Below are positions 1 through 7,400 of a DNA stretch of 13,332 nt, in pieces. The position numbers were made by a program, and so were the translations under genes. A model generated the notes under the pieces. It made no database searches. It worked only from the letters and a program-made list of their open reading frames with translations, and was not told where the DNA came from. The stretch's first letter is position 1, and every line of letters begins with the position of its first letter. Source of the stretch: CAKVLS01 sp045605365 (lineage in GTDB: Bacteria > Bacillota > Clostridia > Christensenellales > UBA1242); NCBI GenBank assembly GCA_045605365.1, contig JAZUPV010000067.1:1-13332 (forward strand), in the 5' to 3' direction.

Positions 1-1
1 T

Positions 2-376
2 TATTCTAATACTAAACTAAAATATAACGCTACCCTAAAACAATGGGAGGCGCATAAGGGCGTGGATATTAGTGCAAAAGAAGGTACAAAGGTAGTTTCA
101 GTACTAGATGGCACTGTTACTGGTATAGAAAATACTCACCTAAAAGGTACAACCGTCACTATAACTCACAAAGACGGTCTTGTAACAACCTATTCTTCTT
201 TAGATAAAGAAATTGACGTCAAACTCAACGACAATGTCAAGCGTGGTCAAGTTATAGGCAAAGTGTCTACTAGTGCCAAGGGTGAAAGTGGCGACGGACC
301 ACATATTCATTTTGAAGTTATAAAAGACGGCGTAAAGGTAGACCCTAACTTATATTTAAACTTTGGCAACAAATAA
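2..376 (+). CDS. spoIIQ: M23/LytM-domain protein, C-terminal part; probable engulfment protein SpoIIQ (5' partial)
   Basis: Only the last 124 codons are present; the frame is open to the left edge, so the GTG at 62 is an internal Val, not the start. The visible part is a LytM/M23 beta-domain: HKGVDI (codons 18-23) carries the HxxxD zinc half-site, THKDGLVTTY and GQVIGKV are typical core strands, and PHIHFE carries the HxH half-site; VDPNLYL is the usual end of the fold. Active M23 enzymes normally have a YxHL motif in the middle; here it reads YSSL, so one catalytic His appears to be missing while the zinc ligands remain. SpoIIQ is a forespore membrane protein that pairs with mother-cell SpoIIIAH across the septum during engulfment, and it often works without peptidase activity. 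The SpoIIQ assignment rests on the nearby spoIIID and the degenerate active site; a general M23 cell-wall hydrolase or hydrolase activator remains possible. Confidence 0.7.
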   Translation, partial: YSNTKLKYNATLKQWEAHKGVDISAKEGTKVVSVLDGTVTGIENTHLKGTTVTITHKDGLVTTYSSLDKEIDVKLNDNVKRGQVIGKVSTSAKGESGDGPHIHFEVIKDGVKVDPNLYLNFGNK

Positions 377-403
377 CCTAAACAAGATTATTTTTTTGCC
401 CTG

Positions 404-409
404 TATAAT
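404..409 (+). promoter_or_regulatory. Possible -10 element upstream of the acyl carrier protein gene
   Basis: A perfect TATAAT lies in the 122-base gap between the M23-domain gene and the acyl carrier protein gene. No good -35 hexamer is found 16-18 bases upstream, so support is weak. An alternative pair is TTGCTT (433-438) and TATATA (458-463) with a long 19-base spacer. No hairpin terminator is seen between the two genes, so read-through from upstream is also possible. Confidence 0.25.
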
Positions 410-485
410 TTTAGTCAAAAAACAACTTAAAATTGCTTTACTAATTTTTTGTATTGATATATACTTTTGTTATAAAAGTTCACCC

Positions 486-493
486 TTGGAGGA
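486..493 (+). promoter_or_regulatory. Ribosome binding site of acpP
   Basis: TTGGAGGA is a strong Shine-Dalgarno match ending 5 bases before the ATG at 499. It decides the start: the frame is open further upstream to an ATG at 454, but that one has no ribosome binding site and would add residues that acyl carrier proteins do not have. Confidence 0.85.
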
Positions 494-498
494 TAAAT

Positions 499-732
499 AT
501 GACAATCGAAAAAGTTACTGCAATGCTAGCAAGTCAATTAAATATAGATGCAAAAAAGATCAAGCCTACATCTAAAATTGTAGAAGATTTGGGCGCAGAT
601 TCTCTAGATATGATTGAGATGCTTATGACTTTAGAAGAAGAATTTGGTATCAGTGTACCAGATGATAAAGCTGAAGGTATGAAGACTGTTGCTGATATCG
701 CAAGTTTTATTGACGCTAATGTTAAAAAATAA
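499..732 (+). CDS. acpP: Acyl carrier protein (AcpP)
   Basis: This 77-residue cytoplasmic protein is the usual length for AcpP, the small acidic carrier that holds growing fatty acyl chains as thioesters on a 4'-phosphopantetheine arm. The family signature is intact: EDLGADSLDMIE places the modified serine at Ser35, in the DSL motif at the start of helix II. MTLEEEFGISVPD follows and forms the acidic recognition helix used by fatty-acid synthase enzymes; TVADIASFID is the last helix. It lies between a truncated M23-domain gene and spoIIID, with no fatty-acid synthesis gene in the window, and ends in its own strong terminator. A housekeeping role in fatty-acid synthesis is most likely; a dedicated role in sporulation lipids or another pathway cannot be excluded. 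Confidence 0.95.
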   Translation: MTIEKVTAMLASQLNIDAKKIKPTSKIVEDLGADSLDMIEMLMTLEEEFGISVPDDKAEGMKTVADIASFIDANVKK

Positions 733-753
733 TTTGTTTTTTGATTAGTATTG

Positions 754-777
754 CCACCCGATTTGGGTGGTTTTTTT
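754..777 (+). terminator. Rho-independent terminator after acpP
   Basis: A perfect 6-bp GC-rich stem, CCACCC (754-759) pairing with GGGTGG (765-770), closes a 5-base loop and is followed by seven T residues. It lies 21 bases after the acpP stop and separates acpP from spoIIID. Confidence 0.95.
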
Positions 778-787
778 ATTATAAATT

Positions 788-819
788 TTGACATAATTTA
801 CCAAAAAATCTCATATCTT
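788..819 (+). promoter_or_regulatory. Candidate spoIIID promoter (sigma-E-like or sigma-A)
   Basis: Two readings overlap. TTGACA (788-793) is a perfect sigma-A -35, but the hexamer 17 bases on, TCATAT (811-816), is a poor -10. Alternatively ACATAATT (791-798) and CATATCTT (812-819), about 14 bases apart, resemble the mother-cell sigma-E pattern of an ATATT-like -35 and a CATA-type -10. In Bacillus spoIIID is transcribed by sigma-E, so the second reading fits the gene's biology, although the match is imperfect. Since a terminator lies just upstream, spoIIID needs a promoter in this interval. Confidence 0.45.
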
Positions 820-836
820 TTATTATTACAGGTTAT

Positions 837-842
837 GGAGAT
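837..842 (+). promoter_or_regulatory. Ribosome binding site of spoIIID
   Basis: GGAGAT ends 4 bases before the ATG at 847. The in-frame ATGs at 835 and 841 overlap this site and lack one of their own, so 847 is the preferred start. Confidence 0.65.
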
Positions 843-846
843 GATT

Positions 847-1089
847 ATGCAAAATTTAGAACTTAGAGTAAAAAACGAAGCCATATATATATTAAAAAAC
901 AAAACAACAATAAGGGCAACCGCCAAGTACTTTTGTATTAGCAAAAGCACCGTTCATTATGACCTATCTACAAGGTTAAAAAAGATTAATTTGCACTTGT
1001 ATAAAAAGGTAGAAAAACTCCTAAAAAACAACTTTAATCTAAGACATATTAGGGGTGGCAACGCCACAAAAAACAAGTATAAAAAGTAA
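847..1089 (+). CDS. spoIIID: Sporulation transcriptional regulator SpoIIID
   Basis: This 80-residue basic DNA-binding protein is recognisable as SpoIIID, which switches mother-cell genes on or off during stage II-III of sporulation, between the sigma-E and sigma-K programmes. The N-terminal half holds a helix-turn-helix: TTIRATAKYFCISKSTVHYD (residues 20-39), in which SKSTVH is the family's recognition-helix signature. The C-terminal half holds the second conserved block, IRHLRGG-like here as RHIRGGNATKNKYKK (residues 66-80), a basic segment that also contacts DNA. Bacillus SpoIIID is about 93 residues; this one stops right after KYKK and lacks the short acidic tail. Hairpin terminators lie on both sides, so it is probably a single-gene unit. 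The Cys at residue 30, inside the helix-turn-helix, is unusual. Identity is confident from motif order and spacing. Confidence 0.93.
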   Translation: MQNLELRVKNEAIYILKNKTTIRATAKYFCISKSTVHYDLSTRLKKINLHLYKKVEKLLKNNFNLRHIRGGNATKNKYKK

Positions 1090-1145
1090 AATCTTACTCA
1101 AAATTTATGACAAAAATCAAGGTTTTTATGGCATTTTTATAGTTG

Positions 1146-1176
1146 AAATAGGCAGAAGTTTTTGCCTATTTTTTTT
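1146..1176 (+). terminator. Rho-independent terminator after spoIIID
   Basis: AAATAGGCA (1146-1154) pairs perfectly over 9 bp with TGCCTATTT (1163-1171) around an 8-base loop, and the T-run continues to 1176. It lies 56 bases after the spoIIID stop and isolates the giant downstream gene from it. Confidence 0.9.
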
Positions 1177-1180
1177 GTTG

Positions 1181-1213
1181 AAATTTTGCTTAAAAATGAT
1201 AAAAATTTTGCTT
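1181..1213 (+). repeat. Short direct repeat, two copies of AAATTTTGCTT
   Basis: The 11-mer AAATTTTGCTT occurs at 1181-1191 and again at 1203-1213, a 22-base period or about two helical turns. It sits between the spoIIID terminator and the promoter of the giant gene. It could be a paired protein-binding site, but in such AT-rich DNA chance is a fair explanation. The remainder of 1177-1288 shows nothing else I can interpret. Confidence 0.35.
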
Positions 1214-1288
1214 GTTTTTTGTATAAAAATACCTACAAAACTAGCTTAATTTTGTGTGTAAAAAAGCCACTTTTTAGGGTGTATTTGT

Positions 1289-1318
1289 TTGACAGTATAT
1301 TGTATAATAAATTATAAT
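1289..1318 (+). promoter_or_regulatory. Sigma-A-type promoter of the giant surface-protein gene
   Basis: TTGACA (1289-1294) and TATAAT (1313-1318) are both perfect consensus hexamers, separated by 18 bases (17 is optimal). A second perfect TATAAT at 1303-1308 lies too close to this -35 to use it. The predicted transcript start near 1325 leaves a leader of about 59 bases. It suggests strong, vegetative expression rather than expression limited to sporulation. Confidence 0.8.
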
Positions 1319-1347
1319 TATATATATTAAAATAATATGCGTAATTT

Positions 1348-1357
1348 TTAGACAAAT
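1348..1357 (+). promoter_or_regulatory. Possible SpoIIID-binding sequence in the leader of the giant gene
   Basis: TTAGACAAAT fits the published Bacillus SpoIIID consensus WWRRACARNY at every position and lies about 23-33 bases after the predicted transcript start, where a bound protein could block elongation. The consensus is degenerate and AT-rich; another match occurs at 418-427 before acpP, so chance is likely. Confidence 0.2.
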
Positions 1358-1371
1358 TCACATAATAAATT

Positions 1372-1376
1372 GAGGG
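1372..1376 (+). promoter_or_regulatory. Ribosome binding site of the giant gene
   Basis: GAGGG lies 7 bases before the ATG at 1384, which begins a textbook MKK-type signal peptide; no other start competes. Confidence 0.8.
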
Positions 1377-1383
1377 TAAAAAA

Positions 1384-1449
1384 ATGAAAAAGACTTTTGC
1401 AATATTGTCAATGTTTTTAATTGCTGTATGTGGCTTTATGTTTGGCTGC
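1384..1449 (+). other. Lipoprotein-type signal peptide of the giant protein
   Basis: MKKTF gives the positive n-region, ILSMFLIAV the hydrophobic core, and MFGC (residues 19-22) the lipobox, with Gly at -1 and Cys22 as the lipidated residue. Phe at -2 and Met at -3 are not the preferred residues, so the lipobox is weak. Cys16 lacks a small residue at -1 and is the poorer choice. Polar residues NTDKYDK follow at once. Cleavage by a general signal peptidase is the alternative. Confidence 0.75.
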
Positions 1450-4400
1450 AATACAGACAAGTACGATAAGTTAAAAATTCAACTTTCGTCTCCAAACTTA
1501 GTAGGAGATGTTTTAACTCTGTACTATGGACAAGAAACAGACCTTGAAGCTACCGTCTCTGGTGTAGGCGGGATAAACAAGTCAGTGTACTTTTCTAGCT
1601 CTGATCCTGATGCGTTGCAATTTACCAAAGTCAACAACACAAAAGACGGCACAACCGTTGTGGTCAAAGCTTTGAAACCTACCTACGACAATATGTTTAC
1701 CCTATATGCAAGGTCAGTAGAAAACAATACCCGTTATGCAGAAGTTAAAGTAAAAGTCATTTTGCCAATACAAGGTTTAGATTTTAATGATGCACAAGGC
1801 GAAATGAAAAACCTAGCAGTTTCTCATTCTATACCACTTAATTTGTTTAACCAAATAAACTTCTATCCTCAAAGCCCTTATGTGACCAACCAAAAAGCAG
1901 TTGTATACTCAATCACCAATTATGGTGTAAACAACCCTAACGATATATCAATCGACAACAATGGTATGCTTACAGTTAGTGCAAATGCCACTGACAACCT
2001 AGTAGCATTAAATCCTGACAACTGTCTAACAATCAAAGTTACTTCTACTGACAACACAAGCATCAGTAGCGAAGTAAAAATCAACGTTATAAGAGACATA
2101 GATATTTCTACAGTTTCTTACGAAAGCGCACAAATATCTCTAAACGGTGCGTATGATGACAAAACCAATATGGTATTGTTCTCAAACTCTCCACTATATT
2201 ATGGCGAAACCGTTGCGATAACAGTTCAAACTGGTCAACAGATAGAAATCACCCCAATAATATCTGGTGACAAAAACGTTATCGAAGTATCTCATCAACT
2301 AGGCGAAGATAGTTATACTACAGTTAACGGTCAAATCACTACCCGTACTCAAAAGTTTAAAATCAGAGCTAAGAGTATACGTGGTATAAGCTACGTTAAC
2401 TTTAAGATAAAAATCAAAAACATCGCCAACGATATGGAGTATTTGTTGACAGACGATGCAGAGATAACAGTTGATGTTTCTGGTTTGCCAAGATCAATCG
2501 ACCTAAAACAAAACGGCACATCGTATGGAGCAAATAGTACACTTGTCATATACGATAGTTACCAAACAACTCAAACTACTATGGCATATGGCGCCAAAAT
2601 AGTTCTTAACGTTTCTTCTGATTCTAACTCAGCAGTAGACGAACAAAACAAATATTTAAGAGTTCAAGTTTTAGATGGTGACACAGACGTAAGTAGTTAC
2701 TTTAAGTTTAGCGATAGCAACGGCTTAGAGATAACTCCTGTTAGTGGGGCATTTAATGTACTTGCCAACAATGCTTTTTATGTAAAAGCCACTGCAAGCT
2801 CTATCGGCAAAACATTTACTTTAAAAATAACAACAATCATTGATAAATTTGTAGAATATGTCAATGGTAGCGCAACTGGTGTTCAATCTGAGATAGTTTC
2901 TAACGAATATTATCTTCAATCTAATTATGGTGTAGAAAGTATCGAGCCAGACCAAAGAGAATATGTTTTGAAATTGTTTACAGGTACAACTCCTGCAAAT
3001 GTAAACAAAACAAAAATTCATCTTACTTTTAACGAAAACGCAGATACATCAAATATGCAATGTGTTTTTGATGATGAATTTGTCAATGTAGAAAAATTAG
3101 ATACAAACAACTACCTTATCACAGGTCTTAAAATTACAGAAAACACCAATGTTACATTTGTAGCAAGCAATGGTTTTTCTAGAACAATTAGAGTAAAAGT
3201 TGTCGAAGAAGTAACAGACGTTTTTGTTAGAGTCGACAACCCAATAACTAGTCAAGTTATTACTCAAACAACCAACAACATAAACGGTAGACTTGCTACT
3301 GTTAATGCTAAAGCTGGTGGTAGATTTAACGTTTATAACGTTGTTGCTCCACACACTTCAGGTATAGTTTCTTATGCTTATACTTCAAGTGTAGAACAAA
3401 TTGCAACAATCAACTCTTCAGGTGTTGTAGTAACACGTGCCGCAGGTGAAACAGTTATCGAAGTTACTGCTACATATTATCGCTTTGAAATAAACGCAGA
3501 TGGTTATCTATCTGTAGTACAAGATACATTTGTTAACAATTTTGTACTAAATGTATTTATACCAAGTTCAAGTATCAAACTTAACCAAACAGTAGTTAAC
3601 GTATACAGTTCTGATTCTTTAGGTTTTGATTATCAATCACAATCATTTATCGAAATTTATGCTTTGATTTCTCCAGTAACTGCAACAATCTACTCTGACG
3701 AAAGCAAAGTTACCTACAGACTAATCGGTGACAACGGCAACTTGATAGAAGTTTCTCGTGGTAGATACCAAGCTTTCTTAAATGACGGTCAAACAAGTGC
3801 AACTGTTATGGTTGTTGTGACTGTAGACGAGTTTGGTACATCAACTCCATTAGTTTGTACAGTTAATATTACCAAAGCAAAACAAATAAGAAATATCAGT
3901 ATCGACAACTTAGAAAAAGTTCAAGGTAGATATGTTCTTAATATGCGTCAAGACGAAACTCACGAACTAGCAATAAGTTATGACCCAACAGACGCTTATA
4001 TCAAAGAATTTAAAATGGTGCTTATTGACTATCATACAGGCGTAATGTATGCAGACAATAATGCTGTTAAACTTGTTACAATAGACGGCAACAAGATTAA
4101 GTCTAGCCCTGGTACATATCCTACAGACGAAGACAACGCTGGTCAAATATACCTAAGAGTATTCTCAAAAGACAGTATGACAGGTTCTTTGTCAGGTAGA
4201 GTTTATGTAGATATCTTTATCAACGTTACTGATGGTTCAGTAAACAACCCTTATGTTGTTAACACTGCCAATGACCTAGCAAGAATTGGTGACGCTCCTA
4301 CAAAACACTATGTTTTGGGCAATGATATTGATATGTCAGGCGTAAACCTAAAACCTATGAGTACTTTCTCAGGTACACTAAATGGTTATTATTACATCAA

Positions 4401-7400
4401 AGGCCTTGATGGTGCAGAAGACGTAAGTAGATTTAACTCAATCGAAAACTTATCTCTAGATGCAACACACGCAACAAATGTAGGTCTATTCCAAGAAATT
4501 GCTTCTACAGGTGCAATATTTAATATTCACCTAAAAGTAGCAAAAATATTTGTATCTGGCACAGAAGCAGTTGGCAATGTTGGTTCTTTTGCAGGTATCA
4601 ACAATGGCTTGATTATGAACTGCTCAGTAGAGATACAAGACTTTATTGTAGAGAGTTACAACGACATACTTACCGGCGATGTTGATTTTATCAACGTTGG
4701 TGGTGTGGTAGGTCTTAACAAAGGTTATATCTTTAACTTTGCAACAATGTTAGGTAAAACTGCAGATGGTTCTCCGCTAGGTCTTACTACAGCAGAGCTT
4801 AAAGATAAAGAAGCAGACTATTATGCTGATGCAACCTTTAGAACAATTACTCAAAGATACGAAAGTGGTGCTATCGTCAACGACGAAGACGGTCTAATAG
4901 TTTATGGTATGACAATCAATGACTTTGTCAACGCATATATGCCATACACTAACTATGTAGATGGTGTTATAGTTGTTAGAGATAGTAGATATCAATATAT
5001 CAATGCTGGTGGTATCGCAGGTCAAAATATGCATATCATCAACGGTGTATATGGTATCTATAACCGTATAGACGAATCTTCTTTCCAAGAAGGTGGTAGT
5101 CAAGAAATAGTATTTACTGCTACTGTACAAAATCAAGGTACAGATAGTTCAGTAATGATCACACCAAATGGTGCAGAATTAAAAAATAAGAGTTCTGCAT
5201 TTGGTGGTATAGTTGGATATTTATCTAACGATATGACCAGCACAAATTTATCTGCTGTTTATAACGTTAGTGCTTCTGGCACTATCTCAGGCTTTAACAA
5301 TGTCGGTGGTATTGTTGGTAAAGCCGAAGGTGCTAGCTCAAGAAAGACTACAGTTTCTACAGCTTTAGCTTCTGGCAAGATTTCAGCTTACGAAATGGTC
5401 GGTGGTGCTATTGGTAGTGCACAACAATCAATAATTGGCTTTATAAGAGTTGAAAATTATCAAAACTTAACCGCTGGTGGTTCTAACGTATTAATCGAAG
5501 CAAGAAACAAAGTCGGTGGTGTAATTGGTAGTGCTGTAGCAAGTACTGTATCATATATCTACTCAGTAACTTATGTTGATGGTGCACTTGGCACTTATGA
5601 TATCGACGTAAGAAACAATGACCTAGAAGGTTATGTAGGTGGTTTGATCGGTTATGCTGGCAACAATACAACCCTAACATATTCTTATTCAAAATTAAAA
5701 ATACACGCAATTGTTACAGTTTCTTCAAGTATTGGTGGTTTGGTAGGTTATCTAGATAGTGGTTCTAGAATTTCAGATTGTTACTATATGGGTACAATTA
5801 GGCCAGATACTAGCGGCGTAGCAACTGTAAGTTATGCACAAATCGTTGGTACTGCAGGTACAGGTATCACTCAAAACCATATTGACAATGTTTATATAAC
5901 TGGTACTAAGTTTGTCGGCAACCAACTATCTTGGTTTGCAGGTTCTACTACAGTTGTTGCAACTAAGACAAATGCTGTTAGTATGGCTAATGGTAGAGAC
6001 AACTGGACCGCAGATACAGACAACATCAACAATGGTTACCCAATACTAACTTATAACGTATATGCAAGATTAGCTTTTGAAGCTATGTTTATTAAGTTAA
6101 TCCCAACAAGTATGAGAGTTGTTGTATCTTCATCAATACCTACAGACGTAGACGCTATCAAGATTGACAATAGCAATATGATAATCAAATATAGCGGTGA
6201 TGATAAAGATACAGAATACAATACATACAAAATCACAGAATTGTGTTCTGTATCAGTTACTCCAACAACTATCAAACAAGTTAGTTTGATTGTTACAAGT
6301 AGTGACCCTACTATAGTAAAAATAACCAACAATGGTGAACTTATCACTATGGGTACAGGTAGAGTAACATTAACTTTTGTTGCTAGACTTAATACCAATG
6401 TTACAGCTTCAATAACAATTTATGTTGTTCAAAAAGTTACTTCAATGCAAATATACACCAACCCTAACTTAACAGGCGACGGTTTGTTGTATGGTACAGA
6501 TGATGATGGCAACCCAATTATCAACGACATATCTGTACGCAAAGAAGGTACTCAAAAACTTTATCCAACTTTCTATTGTGATGATAGAGTAGTTTATCCA
6601 GATTTAGAAGTTAACTATGTTGTTGATGACGATACATATTTTGAAATTATTAATAACACCATCTATGGTTATGCAGAAACAGCAGGCTTACCTGCAATGG
6701 TAAGGGTAGTTCAACACATTGATGGTATTGCTCAACCTATCGTATATCACGGATTAGAAGCGGACGAAGATAGAAATGCTGGTGTCATTTTGGTTAAGAG
6801 AAGTGATTTGCAATTTAATGTAAAAGTCTTCTCAGGTGCAACCGACATCAACATTGTCCCAAATAATACAATTCAAATAACAAAATACGTGCCACAACAA
6901 TTAAAGTTTGTTTTAACTACAGACTCTTCAGTTGACAGCGTGGTAATCAACCTAACTGATGATAATGGTTATGTGTACAAACCTTTATTAGAAACTGCTC
7001 CTGATGGTACAGTGACTGTTGTTGGTTATGATGTTTTTGATAGATTTGGTAGTCGAATTACAAATGTTGATCAAATAAACCAATTGGTCGGTCAACTTAA
7101 GATAGCAATTAGTGGTGTTTATTTCTCACTAGATGCAAGCAATCAATATTCTGGAAATGTTGCAATAGAAGTAAGAGATGGCTTTGAATATACAACTCAA
7201 CCTTCAACTTATTCATTGCAATTTGTTGCTGGTTCTAACGAACTAGTTAACACAAGTGTCGATATAGAAATAGTCCCACAAGAGCTATTGCATATCGAAG
7301 GTGCATATCATTTATTTGAAAACCTTAACAATACTTCTAATGGTTTTGTATTCTCAGAAAAACCAAGCAATGCAATTATCCCAGGACGTTTTGGTATATT

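Noticed and set aside
62..64. GTG as start of the M23-domain gene
   Set aside because: The frame is open to the left edge and the upstream codons contain the conserved His of the HxxxD motif, so this is an internal Val.
363..575. Plus-strand open frame overlapping the start of acpP
   Set aside because: Runs out of frame into the acpP coding region, lacks a ribosome site, and the overlapped acpP frame is unambiguous.
534..794. Minus-strand open frame across acpP
   Set aside because: Antisense to a clear AcpP and crosses the terminator hairpin; no ribosome site.
751..846. N-terminal extension of spoIIID back to an ATG-like start near the terminator
   Set aside because: The extension would translate the acpP terminator and the spoIIID promoter region; the start at 847 has a ribosome site and matches the family's length.
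1055..1249. Small plus-strand open frame overlapping the end of spoIIID
   Set aside because: Translates the spoIIID terminator hairpin, starts inside spoIIID without a ribosome site, and is low-complexity Ile/Lys/Phe.
6051..6398. Minus-strand open frame of 115 codons with hydrophobic segments
   Set aside because: Antisense to the giant gene; the apparent membrane segments are the complement of Asn-, Asp- and Lys-rich sense codons. No ribosome site.
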